The notes under the pieces were generated by a model that was not told where the DNA came from, ran no database searches, and saw only the letters and a program-made list of their open reading frames with translations. Shown in pieces: positions 1 to 8,809 of a DNA stretch of 64,000 bases (the stretch's first letter is position 1; each line of letters begins with the position of its first letter). The stretch is from Mesorhizobium sp. M1E.F.Ca.ET.045.02.1.1 (GTDB taxonomy: Bacteria > Pseudomonadota > Alphaproteobacteria > Rhizobiales > Rhizobiaceae), in assembly GCF_003952485.1 (NCBI RefSeq), contig NZ_CP034447.1, forward strand, positions 7,020,501 through 7,084,500, read 5' to 3'. The position numbers were made by a program, and so were the translations under genes.

Positions 1-22
1 CACCTGGATTTTGGCGCTTGCC

Positions 23-48
23 AATACTAAGGTTTTTTCCGAAGTATT
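23..48. promoter_or_regulatory. candidate ArsR operator (inverted repeat)
   Basis: AATACT (23-28) and AGTATT (43-48) form a perfect 6-bp inverted repeat separated by 14 bases, just upstream of the ArsR-type regulator gene. ArsR proteins commonly bind such imperfect dyads and autoregulate. The site assignment is inference from position and symmetry only. Confidence 0.3.
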
Positions 49-74
49 ATCCAAACCCAAGGAGCGGATGGCCG

Positions 75-431
75 ATGATCAGCCTGCAGCCCAGCAGTCA
101 GAGCACGCCGCCGATCGACGGCATCTTCCGCGCGCTCGCCGATCCGACGCGCCGGCGTGTGGTGGAGCGGCTGAACAGAAGCCCGGCCTCGGTCAGCGAA
201 CTGGCGGAGCCTTTCGCCATGGCGCTGCCCTCCTTCGTCGAGCACCTCAAGGTGCTTGAGGGCTGCGGGCTGGTGCAGTCGGAAAAGGCCGGCCGTGTCA
301 GGACCTATCGGCTCTCGCCCGAGCCGCTGAAGCTGGCGGAAAACTGGCTCGCCGAGCAGCGCGCGCTGTGGGAGCGCCGCCTCGACCAGTTCGACGCCTA
401 TGTGATGAACCTCAAGGAGAACGAAAAGTGA
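75..431 (+). CDS. ArsR-family winged-helix transcriptional regulator
   Basis: The protein is about 118 residues and shows the ArsR HTH_5 pattern: [16 protein letters not shown] opens the domain and the recognition helix lies around [17 protein letters not shown], followed by a wing ([12 protein letters not shown]). No CxC metal-binding motif is seen, so it probably belongs to the non-metal ArsR group that is commonly paired with an SRPBCC protein. An earlier in-frame start exists at 18, but GGAG at 61-64 is spaced correctly for the ATG at 75. Its stop overlaps the GTG start of the next gene by 4 bases (GTGA), so the two are translationally coupled. The ligand is unknown. The family call is secure. 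Confidence 0.88.
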   Translation: MISLQPSSQSTPPIDGIFRALADPTRRRVVERLNRSPASVSELAEPFAMALPSFVEHLKVLEGCGLVQSEKAGRVRTYRLSPEPLKLAENWLAEQRALWERRLDQFDAYVMNLKENEK

Positions 432-907
432 GCTATCCGTTCAAGCCCAATCCAAAGCTGGACCTGACGCTGGAGCGCTTCCTGGATGCGCCGCGTGAAT
501 TGCTGTGGCGCGCCTGGACGAAGCCGGAGCATGTCAAGCAATGGTTCACACCGAAGCCATGGATCATCACCGACTGCGAGATCGATCTCAGGCCCGGCGG
601 CCTGTTCCGCACGCGCATGCAGTCGCCCGACGGAAAAGAGGTCAGCGACCGCCATTGCTGCTATCTCGAGATCGTGCCGCATGAACGGCTGGTGTGGACG
701 GACGCGCTGCTGCCGGGCTACCGACCGTCCGGCGAGCCTTTCATCACCGCGGTTATCGCTCTCATGCTCGAAGGCAAAGGCACGCGCTACACCGCCACCG
801 CCATCCACCGCGACGAGGCGACGCGCAACAAACACGAGGAGATGGGTTTCTTCGACGGCTGGGGCACGGTGGCCGACCAGCTTGCTCAGTATGTGAAAAC
901 GATTTGA
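428..907 (+). CDS. SRPBCC / AHSA1-domain protein
   Basis: A 159-residue protein of the START-like SRPBCC superfamily (activator of Hsp90 ATPase-like, AHSA1). The recognisable core is the N-terminal beta strand/helix with [25 protein letters not shown] and the later [16 protein letters not shown] helix. The start is taken as GTG at 428, inside the stop of the ArsR gene, rather than the upstream open frame from 368, which would overlap the regulator by 60 bases. ArsR-AHSA1 pairs are very common in proteobacteria; the domain holds a hydrophobic ligand, but the ligand is not predictable here. Confidence 0.85.
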   Translation: MSYPFKPNPKLDLTLERFLDAPRELLWRAWTKPEHVKQWFTPKPWIITDCEIDLRPGGLFRTRMQSPDGKEVSDRHCCYLEIVPHERLVWTDALLPGYRPSGEPFITAVIALMLEGKGTRYTATAIHRDEATRNKHEEMGFFDGWGTVADQLAQYVKTI

Positions 908-1000
908 GAAGCTGGCATGGCGGCCGGAATATCATCCTGGCCACCATCTCTGATTTCAAATTATGCAGCGAAGAGGCGAGACGCCTGAGGCCGATCGGCC

Positions 1001-1354
1001 TCAATAGTAAAAGCGCTCTTCGCTGATTTTACCTTTCTTGACCGTATAGAGGCCAACTTCATCCATTTTGACGCGTTCGCCGGTCGATTTGGGCGTCACG
1101 TCGAAGCTGAAGCGCAAAGCGAATTGGTCGCCATTGACATAGGGACCCTCGACCGAGCCGCCATGAACCTCGTGGTTGGCTTCCCACCACTCGCCCTTCT
1201 GCTTGACGGCTTCCTTGCCGTTGCAAACAGCCATCGGGCCTTCCATCGCTTCGTAGCTGACGATGTCGTCGGCATTGTACTTCGCGGCAGCGCTGTGGCT
1301 GTCGCCCTGCTTGAGGAGTTCGGTGAAATCCTTGGCAATTTCGGCAGTGGTCAT
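1001..1354 (-). CDS. SnoaL-like / NTF2-fold protein
   Basis: About 117 residues, beginning MTTAEIAKDFTELLKQGD and ending with KISEERFYY, the layout of the SnoaL-like NTF2 fold (helical N-terminus, cone-shaped beta sheet, conserved final strand). The ATG at 1354 is preceded by AGAGGAAG, so it is preferred over an in-frame start eight codons upstream at 1378. It converges on the AHSA1 gene. Members may be small isomerases or cyclases or have no known activity; no function can be assigned from sequence alone. Confidence 0.75.
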   Translation of the reverse strand: MTTAEIAKDFTELLKQGDSHSAAAKYNADDIVSYEAMEGPMAVCNGKEAVKQKGEWWEANHEVHGGSVEGPYVNGDQFALRFSFDVTPKSTGERVKMDEVGLYTVKKGKISEERFYY

Positions 1355-1470
1355 GACTTCCTCTCTTTCCAGACGCATTCCAAGTAGGGCGCCGCCTGCC
1401 GGCCGGCCACCGTGGGCCCGCTGGCAGCTGACAATCCGTGTCAGGATCGTCGCGCATTGCGACGCGGCGA

Positions 1471-1740
1471 TCAGGGACCAACGATCCAGGTCCTGTAGAT
1501 CGTCAGGCCGCGCAAGCTGTGAATAAGAATGAACTTCCTTGCTACGAAGCTGATTGGATCGATGGGCTGCCTAGGAATGAATTTCTCGTCATAGGCAAGC
1601 GTCATGTGCGGAACAAAATGATCTGCTGCCTCGGGGGAAGCGGGATGCCGAAATCTAACTCTTGCTGCCGATACATCTGAACTCGTTCGGCTGAGGAACG
1701 CTCCCGATAAGTTTTGTTAAAGAGTCAAGTGCAGCAAGGT
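1471..1740 (-). pseudogene. decayed 2'-5' RNA ligase (LigT)-like remnant
   Basis: Reading the minus strand towards 1471, one frame gives HFVPHMTLAYDEKFIPRQP followed by IDPISFVARKFILIHSLRGLT and a stop. This matches the C-terminal half of LigT-like cyclic phosphodiesterases: the second HxT motif appears as HMT, followed by the V(R/A)xFxLIHS strand. Upstream the frame is lost: a neighbouring frame continues (PPVKFADLAALDSLTKLIG) into a stop, and the first HxT half is absent. The interval 1355-1763 otherwise holds no intact gene. The remnant is called from motif recognition, not alignment. Confidence 0.5.
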
Positions 1741-1763
1741 CGGCGAATTTCACCGGTGGTGCG

Positions 1764-2741
1764 TCAATAACACCCGTGTTCGATCGCCAGCCGCCGCACC
1801 AGCGCCAGCACGCTGTCGATGGTGGGCGTCGGCTGGCCGGTCAGGCGGCCGAGTTCCTGCACGGCGCTCACCAGCGCGTCGATCTCCATCGGGCGGCCGC
1901 GCTCCAGATCCTGCAGCATCGAGGTCTTGTGCTCGCCGACATCGCCGGCGCCCTTGATGCGACGGTCGACGGCAACAGGAAAACGCACGCCGAGGCTTTC
2001 GCCGATCGCCTGCGCCTCGAGCATCATGGCACGGGCGACGGCGCGCGTACCTTCATCGGCAACGATTGCTGCAAGCGTGCTGCCGGTCAGCGCCGAGATC
2101 GGGTTGAAGGAGAGATTGCCCCAGAGCTTCACCCATATCTCGGAGCGGATATCCTCGCGGACCGGCGCCTGCAGCCCGGCTTTGACCATTTCGCGCGCCA
2201 GCGCAGTCACACGCTCGCTCTTCTCGCCCGAAGGCTCGCCGAGCGAAAAGCGCGTGCCCTCGACATGGCGGACCAGGCCGGGCGCGTCGACCTCGGCAGC
2301 GGGATAGACGACCGAGCCGATGACGCGCTCCGGACCGATGCTTTGCCAGATCGCGCCGCCGGGATCGACGGCTTGGATGCGGGTGCCCTCGAGCGCGCCG
2401 CCAATTTTGTAGAAATACCACCAGGGCACGCCGTTCTGCATGGTGACGACGGCGGTCCCCTCGCCCAGCAGCGGCGCGATCTGGTCGAGCGCAGGCGCCA
2501 GCGAATGCGCCTTCAGCGCCAGCACGACATAATCCTGCTTGCCGAGTTCCTCGGCGCGCGCCGCCGCCCGCACCGAAGCCACCGTCTCTTTGCCGTCCTC
2601 GATCAGCCGAAGACCGTCGGCCTTGATCGCTTCGAGATGCGCGCCGCGCGCCACAATCGACAGATCGACCCGGCCGGCGATCGCCAGCTTGGCGGCGAGG
2701 TAGCCGCCGATCGCGCCGGCGCCGAAGACTGTGATGCGCAT
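1764..2741 (-). CDS. ketopantoate reductase family oxidoreductase (PanE/ApbA)
   Basis: 325 residues. The N-terminus MRITVFGAGAIGGYLAAKLA is the Rossmann GxGxxG nucleotide-binding motif, and the C-terminal domain carries the PanE/ApbA signature around EIWVKLWGNLSFNPISALTG, which contains the catalytic lysine and an NADPH-site asparagine region. Family members reduce 2-dehydropantoate or other 2-oxo/beta-hydroxy acids with NADPH. The gene is last in the minus-strand operon; its ATG shares one base with the stop of the acyl-CoA ligase (TGATG), so the two are coupled. Given the neighbours, a catabolic 2-oxoacid reductase role is as likely as pantothenate synthesis. Confidence 0.85.
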   Translation of the reverse strand: MRITVFGAGAIGGYLAAKLAIAGRVDLSIVARGAHLEAIKADGLRLIEDGKETVASVRAAARAEELGKQDYVVLALKAHSLAPALDQIAPLLGEGTAVVTMQNGVPWWYFYKIGGALEGTRIQAVDPGGAIWQSIGPERVIGSVVYPAAEVDAPGLVRHVEGTRFSLGEPSGEKSERVTALAREMVKAGLQAPVREDIRSEIWVKLWGNLSFNPISALTGSTLAAIVADEGTRAVARAMMLEAQAIGESLGVRFPVAVDRRIKGAGDVGEHKTSMLQDLERGRPMEIDALVSAVQELGRLTGQPTPTIDSVLALVRRLAIEHGCY

Positions 2742-4270
2742 CAGCCGAGACCGAGCTTCGCCGCAAGGCCGATACGCTGCAGCTTGCCGGTGGCGCCCTT
2801 CGGGATCTCGTCGAGGATCACCACCTTGCGCGGCACTTTGAAATCGGCGAGCCGGGTCGATGCAAAGCCACGGATATCGGCCTCGCTGGCGCTCTGGCCT
2901 TCGCGCAGCACGACCGCAGCGGCGACCTCTTCGCCTAGCTTGTCATGCGGCATGGCGAAGGTGACGACCTGCGCCACAGCCGGATGGTCCATCAGCACGC
3001 CGTCGACCTCGAGCGGCGAGATTTTTTCGCCACCGCGGTTGATGATCTCCTTCAGCCGGCCGGTGACGCGCAGGTAGTTGTCCTCGTCGAGCACGCCCTG
3101 GTCGCCGGTATGGAACCAGCCATGCGCGAAGGCGCTGGCATTGGCGTCCGCATTCTTCTCATAGCCGGCGGTGACGTTCGGCCCGCGAATGACGATCTCG
3201 CCGACTTCTCCCGCTTTGAGCAAGCGTCCGTCCGGGGCCATGACGGCCACTACCGGTCCAGCCGCCGCGCCGACGCTGCCCGGCTTGCGCTGTCCAGGCG
3301 GCAGCCGGTTGGATGCCATCTGATGCGCGGCTTCGGTCATGCCGTAGGATTCGATCACCGGGCAGCCGAAGGTCGCTTCCAGCTCGGCCATCACCTGCGC
3401 CGGCAGGGAGGCCGAGGAGGAGCGGACGAAGCGCAGCTTCGCCTCGGCGAGTTGCTCGGGGTTGCGCGCGGCGCGCGGCAGGATCGCCTGATGCATGGTG
3501 GGCACCGCCGTGTACCAGCTCGGCTTCGCCTCGCTCAGCCACTGGAAGAAGCGCAGCGCGTTGAAGCCCGGCGTGCAGAAGACGCTGCCGCCGGCGGCAA
3601 GCGAGGACAGCACCGCCGCGATCAGCCCATGGATGTGGAACAGCGGCATGATGTTGAGGCAGCGGTCGGCCGGTGTCAGGCCGAGCGTCGCGCCGATGTG
3701 AGCGGCCGAGGCGGCGAGGTTGGCGTGGCTGAGCGGCACCAGTTTTGGACGCGAGGTGGTGCCGGAGGTGTGAAGAAGAAGTGCCGTGTCGCTGTCCTCG
3801 GCCAAACCGGATTCGACCGGCGGGCCGACCGGATCGCCCTCGATGATGAAGACACCAGCCGGCGCACCCACCGGTACGACAAGGCGCAGCACGGGGATAC
3901 CGAGGCGTTCGGCAACTTCCACCGATGGCCCCCGCTCGTCCTTGCCGACGAGAATCGCCTTCACGCCAATGTCGCTGAGATAAAAGTCGAGCTCGTCGGC
4001 GCGATAGGCCGGATTGAGCGGCGCGGTGGATGCGGCGGCGGCGACCGTGATGAAGGCCGTCGCCATCTCCGGTCCGTTCGGCAGCACGATGGCGACGCGA
4101 TCGCCACGGCCGATGCCGAGCGCGTTCAGCCGAGATACCGTCTCACCAATCAGCCGGCGCAGCCCGACATGCGAGAGGGCCGTTCGGTCAGGCGCAGCAA
4201 TGGCCGGCGCGTTGTCGGCGCCGGGCGCAAGACGGTGGGCGAGGTCGATGGAGTTTTCGCTTCTTGTCAT
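2741..4270 (-). CDS. acyl-CoA synthetase, oxalyl-CoA synthetase-like (AMP-binding)
   Basis: 509 residues of the ANL superfamily. The P-loop motif LLHTSGTTSRPKLVPLSH lies about one third of the way in, followed by ESYGMTEAAHQMASN (adenylation), GWFHTGDQG (hinge aspartate) and the C-terminal catalytic lysine in PKGATGKLQR. The stretch AHQMASNRLPPGQRKPGSVG resembles oxalate-CoA ligases (plant AAE3/yeast Pcs60 type), so a short dicarboxylic acid substrate is possible; the exact acid is not determined by sequence. It sits between the gamma-glutamyltransferase gene (50-bp gap) and the PanE-like gene (1-bp overlap). Confidence 0.82.
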   Translation of the reverse strand: MTRSENSIDLAHRLAPGADNAPAIAAPDRTALSHVGLRRLIGETVSRLNALGIGRGDRVAIVLPNGPEMATAFITVAAAASTAPLNPAYRADELDFYLSDIGVKAILVGKDERGPSVEVAERLGIPVLRLVVPVGAPAGVFIIEGDPVGPPVESGLAEDSDTALLLHTSGTTSRPKLVPLSHANLAASAAHIGATLGLTPADRCLNIMPLFHIHGLIAAVLSSLAAGGSVFCTPGFNALRFFQWLSEAKPSWYTAVPTMHQAILPRAARNPEQLAEAKLRFVRSSSASLPAQVMAELEATFGCPVIESYGMTEAAHQMASNRLPPGQRKPGSVGAAAGPVVAVMAPDGRLLKAGEVGEIVIRGPNVTAGYEKNADANASAFAHGWFHTGDQGVLDEDNYLRVTGRLKEIINRGGEKISPLEVDGVLMDHPAVAQVVTFAMPHDKLGEEVAAAVVLREGQSASEADIRGFASTRLADFKVPRKVVILDEIPKGATGKLQRIGLAAKLGLG

Positions 4271-4320
4271 GGCTCCAGACTATGTTTCGAACGATCGGCC
4301 AATGTCCAGCAAAGGGCTGC

Positions 4321-5907
4321 TCAATATCCGAGCGCCAGCCCGTCCTTGCGCGGATCGGAGGCGCCGGTCAGCGTGCCTTTTTCCCAATCGATGAATACAG
4401 CCTGCCCGCCGCCAAGCGGATGGTCTGGCTCGACGACGCGATGGCCCCGGCGGCGGAGACCTTCGACGGCATCGGCGCGCACGCTGCGCTCGGCCTCGAC
4501 GACATCGTGGTTGTAGAAGACGCGCGGCGCGTCCAGCGCCTGCTGCGGGTCCATGCCGAAGTCGATCATGTTGGTCAAAAGATGCACATGACCAAAGGGC
4601 TGGTAGCCGCCGCCCATGACGCCGAACGGCATCACCGCGCGGCCATTCCTTGTCATCATGCCCGGCATGATCGTGTGCATCGGCCGCTTGCCCGGCGCTA
4701 TTGCATTCGGGTGCTTGGGATCGAGCCGGAAGCTGGTGCCGCGATTCTGCAGCACGACACCCGTCTTCGGGCCGACGACGCCGCTGCCGAAGGAATAGTA
4801 GGTCGAGTTGATGAAGCTCACCGCGTTCAAGTCGCGGTCGACGACGCTGATGTAGACCGTATCACTGCCCGGCAAATCGACGCGCGGCAGATGCGTCATG
4901 GCGCGCTCGCGGTCGATCGCGACGCGCAGCCGGTCGGCATAGGCAGCGGAGAGAAGCTCCTTCACCGGCACCGCGACGTAATCCTGATCGGCAATCAGAT
5001 TGTCGCGATCGCGATAGGCCAGCCGCCCGGCCTCGATCTCCAGATGCAGCCGGTCGGCGCCATTCGGATCGAGCGCGCCGAGCTCGAAGCCGGAGAGCAC
5101 GTTCAGCATCAGGAGCGCGGTCAAGCCCTGGTTGTTCGGCGGCATCTGATGGATGTCATAGCCGCGATAGGAGGTACCGACGGGCGTCTTGTAATCCCCC
5201 CTGGTCGCAGCGAAATCGTCCAGCGTATGCAGTCCGCCAAGTACACGAAGCCGCCCGACCAAATCCTCCGCGACTTCGCCTTTGTAGAAGCCGGCGCGGC
5301 CTTTTTGGGCGATGATGCGCAGCGTCTCCGCCAGTTCCGGCTGGCGATGGATATCGCCGGCCTTGGGCGGTTGACCGCCCGGCAGGAAGATTCGCGCCGC
5401 CACCTCGTCGGCCGACAGATCGGTTTCCGGATCAGCCCAGTCGAAGGCGACGCGGTCGTGCACGACATAGCCGTTCTCGGCGTAGTGGATAGCGGGAGCG
5501 AGAGCATCGGCGATCCCCTTGCGGCCATGGTCTTCGAGCAGCCGGCACCAGGCATCGACGGCGCCGGGAATGGTCACCGCGTGCGCGCCCTGCTTCGGCA
5601 GCTCGCTGAAGCCATGCTCCAGGTACCAGTCGACCGTTGCGGCGTTCGGCGCGCGGCCCGAGCCGTTGAAGGCGATCACCTCACCCTGCCCTTTCGGGCA
5701 ATAGAGGACAAAGCAGTCGCCGCCGATGCCGGTCGATTGCGGCTCGACCACGGCCTGCACTGCCGCCGCGCAGACCGCCGCGTCCATGGCGTTGCCGCCG
5801 GAGCGCAGCATCTCAACGGCGGCAAGCGTCGACAAAGGATGCGAGGTCGCGGCCATGGCTTCGGTGGCGCGGACCGGCGAGCGGCCTGGGTACTGGAAAT
5901 CACGCAT
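4321..5907 (-). CDS. gamma-glutamyltransferase family protein (Ntn hydrolase)
   Basis: 528 residues from MRDFQYPGRSPV. The N-terminal part has the GGT pattern ATSHPLSTLAAVEMLRSGGNAMDAAV, and the autoprocessing/catalytic threonine is expected in GSDTVYISVVDRDLNAVS, followed by STYYSFGSGVV and the C-terminal DPRKDGLALGY. The start at 5907 is used; the open frame runs on to 6534 only because it shadows the permease. No Sec signal is evident at this start, unlike exported GGTs, so a cytoplasmic enzyme acting on imported gamma-glutamyl or similar amide compounds is inferred. It lies directly downstream of the transporter genes. Confidence 0.85.
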   Translation of the reverse strand: MRDFQYPGRSPVRATEAMAATSHPLSTLAAVEMLRSGGNAMDAAVCAAAVQAVVEPQSTGIGGDCFVLYCPKGQGEVIAFNGSGRAPNAATVDWYLEHGFSELPKQGAHAVTIPGAVDAWCRLLEDHGRKGIADALAPAIHYAENGYVVHDRVAFDWADPETDLSADEVAARIFLPGGQPPKAGDIHRQPELAETLRIIAQKGRAGFYKGEVAEDLVGRLRVLGGLHTLDDFAATRGDYKTPVGTSYRGYDIHQMPPNNQGLTALLMLNVLSGFELGALDPNGADRLHLEIEAGRLAYRDRDNLIADQDYVAVPVKELLSAAYADRLRVAIDRERAMTHLPRVDLPGSDTVYISVVDRDLNAVSFINSTYYSFGSGVVGPKTGVVLQNRGTSFRLDPKHPNAIAPGKRPMHTIMPGMMTRNGRAVMPFGVMGGGYQPFGHVHLLTNMIDFGMDPQQALDAPRVFYNHDVVEAERSVRADAVEGLRRRGHRVVEPDHPLGGGQAVFIDWEKGTLTGASDPRKDGLALGY

Positions 5908-5930
5908 GCGGTTCTGATTATCCCTCAACT

Positions 5931-6731
5931 TCAACGTCCGCGGCCGAAAAGCTGGGCGGCGGACAACAAAACGATCGATAGCACGATCAGGCAAGTCGAA
6001 ATGGCGGCAATCGTCGGATCGATCTGATCGCGCAGCGCGTTGAACATGCGGCGCGTCAGCGTCGTGGTCTCGCCACCAGAGATGAAGAGCGACACCACAA
6101 CCTCGTCGAACGAAGTGATGAAGGCAAACAGCGCGCCCGACACGATCGAGAAGCGCAGCTGCGGCATGGTCACCTGGAAGAAGGCGGCGAAGCGCCCGGC
6201 GCCGAGGCTGCGCGCCACCATCTCCTGGTTCATGTCGTAGGAGCGCAGCCCCGACAGGACGGTGAGTACGACCAGCGGCAGCGCTTGCACCGTGTGGGCG
6301 ATGACGAGCCCGGTCAGCGTGTTGTTGAGGCCGATGCGGGCGTAGAGGAAGAAGGTGCCGATGCCGATCAGGATGACCGGGATGATCAGCGAGGCCGTGA
6401 GCAGCGCGTTGATGGCGCCCGTCAGCCGCAGCGTGCCGGCATTGATGGCGTAGGCGGCAGCGGTTCCGAGCGGCGTTGCGACGATCGCCGTCATAACCGC
6501 AACCTTGACCGAAACGACAGTGGCGTCTCGCCACTCGACGGAGCCGAAATAGCTCTCATACCAACGCAGCGACCATTGCTGCGGCGGGAACTGCAGCAGC
6601 GTCGAGCCGGAGAAGGACATGATGACGATGATCACCGAAGGGGCGATCAGGAACAGCATGACAAGGCCGCCCAGCAGGTAGAGCCAGAGGCGTTGCCGAT
6701 GCGAGATGGGCAGGCTGTTTTCCGCGCTCAT
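5931..6731 (-). CDS. polyamine-type ABC transporter permease (PotC-like)
   Basis: 266 residues with about six membrane helices, the first at LWLYLLGGLVMLFLIAPSVI. The EAA loop for contacting the ATPase is visible as VARSLGAGRFAAFFQVTMPQL. The ATG at 6731 overlaps the stop of the preceding permease gene (ATGA). It forms the inner-membrane channel with the other permease for the substrate bound by the protein encoded at 8810-9844. The family (2TM, MalFG-like PotBC) is certain, the substrate is not. Confidence 0.9.
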   Translation of the reverse strand: MSAENSLPISHRQRLWLYLLGGLVMLFLIAPSVIIVIMSFSGSTLLQFPPQQWSLRWYESYFGSVEWRDATVVSVKVAVMTAIVATPLGTAAAYAINAGTLRLTGAINALLTASLIIPVILIGIGTFFLYARIGLNNTLTGLVIAHTVQALPLVVLTVLSGLRSYDMNQEMVARSLGAGRFAAFFQVTMPQLRFSIVSGALFAFITSFDEVVVSLFISGGETTTLTRRMFNALRDQIDPTIAAISTCLIVLSIVLLSAAQLFGRGR

Positions 6732-7651
6732 CGCCGGCTCCATACGCCGGTGGCGCGCGCGCCGAGCAGCCATTGGAAGAGGCCGAGCAGGGCCAGCGTG
6801 ACGGCAAGCAGCACGACGCCGAGCGCGGCACCTGCGCCCCAGTTGGAATAGAGGCTGGTGGCCTGTTCCATGCGCATTGCCCACATGATGACCTTGCCGC
6901 CGCCCATCAGCGCCGGCGTGACGAAGAAGCCGAGGCAAAGCACGAAGACGATGACCACGCCGGAGGCGAGGCCGGGCAGCGACAGCGGGAAGAATATCTG
7001 CCGGAAGGTGGCGGCCGGGCTGGCGCCGAGATTCATGCCGGCGCGCAGGCAGTCGACGTCGATCGTCTTCATCGAGGCGTAGAGCGGCAGCACCAGGAAC
7101 GGCAGCATGATGTGGGTCATGCCGATGACGACGCCGGCGAAATTGTTGGCGAGCGGCAGCGGCTGGCCGATCACGCCGAGGTCGATCAGCCAGTTGTTGA
7201 TCAGGCCCTTGCGCTGCAGGATGACCAGCCAGGCATAGGTGCGCACCAGCACCGAGGTCCAGAACGGCAGGATGACGAAGATCAGGCAGATCGAGGCCGC
7301 GCGGCGCGGCAGTTGCGAGAGCATATAGGCCAGCGGATAGCCGAACAGCACGCAGGCGCCGGTGACGACGAAGGCAACCTCGAAGGTCGTGGCGAAGGTC
7401 TTGATGTAGGACGCCTGCTCGAAGAAGCGCGCGTAGTTGGCGAGGCTGAGTTCACCGGTCTCGTCGAACAGCGAGAGCCAGAACAGCCAGCCGATTGGCA
7501 CGATGATGACGGCAAAGACCAGGAACAAACCAGGCGACAGCAACGCCAGCAGTCCCAGCGCCTGACGCCGGGCATCGGCGCGCAGCGCATCGGCGTTCAG
7601 CACGCCGTCCGGCCTGCCGGCATGATCGAGGCTGGCGGATCCGACGCTCAT
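6728..7651 (-). CDS. polyamine-type ABC transporter permease (PotB-like)
   Basis: 307 residues. A short N-terminal leader is followed by LLALLSPGLFLVFAVIIVPIGWLFWLSLF as the first membrane helix. The EAA motif is CLRAGMNLGASPAATFRQIFFPLSLPG. The ATG at 7651 overlaps the stop of the ATPase gene (ATGA), so the ATPase and both permeases are coupled in translation. Partner of the PotC-like permease. Confidence 0.9.
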   Translation of the reverse strand: MSVGSASLDHAGRPDGVLNADALRADARRQALGLLALLSPGLFLVFAVIIVPIGWLFWLSLFDETGELSLANYARFFEQASYIKTFATTFEVAFVVTGACVLFGYPLAYMLSQLPRRAASICLIFVILPFWTSVLVRTYAWLVILQRKGLINNWLIDLGVIGQPLPLANNFAGVVIGMTHIMLPFLVLPLYASMKTIDVDCLRAGMNLGASPAATFRQIFFPLSLPGLASGVVIVFVLCLGFFVTPALMGGGKVIMWAMRMEQATSLYSNWGAGAALGVVLLAVTLALLGLFQWLLGARATGVWSRR

Positions 7652-8736
7652 TGATCCGCCACCAGCACGACGTCCTGCGCATCGATGCCGAGCGTGATCG
7701 GCTCGCCCGGCGCCGGCAGCTTCGCCAGCACGTCGGAGCGGCAATAGTCGCGCAGCGTCACCTGCCGGCCGTCCCGGAGCGCCGCGTAGCAGATGAAGCT
7801 GTCGCCCTGATAGATCACGTCGCCGACGGTCGCCGCCAGCATGTTGAGGGCTCCGGCCTGTTCCCCGTCGGCGACCAGCCGCAGCTTTTCCGGCCGCACC
7901 ACCATGAGGTGCCGGCCGACGGCCGGCACGGGATCGTTCATGCGCAGCTTTCTATCACCATGCCAGATGCTGCCGTTACGGCATTCGACTGGGATGAAGT
8001 TGGATTCGCCGATGAAGCCGGCGACGAACTTCGTCTTCGGCCTGGCGTAGAGCGCTTCGGGCTGGTCGATCTGCTCGATGCGACCGGCATTCATGACGGC
8101 GATGCGGTCCGACATCGTGATCGCCTCGCGCTGGTCGTGCGTGACGTAGACCGTCGTCATGCCGAGCCGGCGGTGCAGGTTGCGCAATTCGATCTGCATA
8201 TGCTCGCGCAGGCCCTTGTCAAGCGCAGACAGCGGCTCGTCCATCAGCACGATGCGCGGCTCGAAGACGATGGCGCGAGCCAAAGCCACGCGCTGGCGCT
8301 GGCCGCCGGAAAGCTGGTCGACGCGGCGCTCGCCGAGGCCTTTCAGTCGCACAAGGTCCAGCGCCCTCTCGACACGCTCGGCCGTTTCCGCCGCCGACAC
8401 ACGCCGCTGCTTCAACGGAAAAGCGATGTTGTGGAAGACGTTCATGTGCGGGAACAGCGCGTAGTTCTGGAACACCATGCCGATGTTGCGCTTGTGCGGC
8501 GGCATGGTGATGATCTCATCGCCACCGACCTTGATGGAGCCGGCATTGGCTCGCACGAAGCCCGCCAGGATCATCAAGAGCGTCGTCTTTCCCGAGCCGG
8601 ACGGACCGAGCAGTGTCAGGAACTCTCCGGCGGCGACATCGAGGCTGAGATCGCTGAGGATGGAGACGGCGCCGAAGCGCTTCTCGATGCCGTGGATGCC
8701 GATGGGAAGCGCGGACGGCGCAAGAGACAAGAGCAT
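7648..8736 (-). CDS. polyamine-type ABC transporter ATP-binding protein (PotA-like)
   Basis: About 362 residues. Walker A GPSGSGKTT, signature LSGGQRQRVALARAI, Walker B VLMDEPLSALD and the H-loop TVYVTHDQ are all intact; the last ~100 residues form a TOBE domain as in PotA/FbpC. The ATG at 8736 is 9 bases from GGAG; a TTG three codons upstream (8745) and another just downstream are possible starts. It follows the binding-protein gene after a 73-base gap that contains a strong hairpin. Confidence 0.9.
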   Translation of the reverse strand: MLLSLAPSALPIGIHGIEKRFGAVSILSDLSLDVAAGEFLTLLGPSGSGKTTLLMILAGFVRANAGSIKVGGDEIITMPPHKRNIGMVFQNYALFPHMNVFHNIAFPLKQRRVSAAETAERVERALDLVRLKGLGERRVDQLSGGQRQRVALARAIVFEPRIVLMDEPLSALDKGLREHMQIELRNLHRRLGMTTVYVTHDQREAITMSDRIAVMNAGRIEQIDQPEALYARPKTKFVAGFIGESNFIPVECRNGSIWHGDRKLRMNDPVPAVGRHLMVVRPEKLRLVADGEQAGALNMLAATVGDVIYQGDSFICYAALRDGRQVTLRDYCRSDVLAKLPAPGEPITLGIDAQDVVLVADQ

Positions 8737-8771
8737 CTCCTTCAACTCCGGATCATTGTCGGCGAACAGTG

Positions 8772-8800
8772 CGGAGCGGCGCTTCGGGGGCGCCGCTCCG
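8772..8800 (-). other. intercistronic hairpin after binding-protein gene
   Basis: CGGAGCGGCGC (8772-8782) and GCGCCGCTCCG (8790-8800) form a perfect 11-bp stem with a 7-base loop between the binding-protein gene and the ATPase gene on the minus strand. There is no T-run, so it is more likely a 3'-end stabiliser or partial attenuator that raises binding-protein expression than a full terminator. Confidence 0.6.
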
Positions 8801-8809
8801 GCGGGCCCG

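Noticed and set aside
1438..1680. 80-codon plus-strand ORF
   Set aside because: No ribosome-binding site and no family; the opposite strand shows the LigT-like remnant.
4321..6534. 737-codon frame suggesting a long fused GGT
   Set aside because: The upstream 200 codons overlap the PotC-like permease in another frame; the GGT N-terminus begins at 5907.
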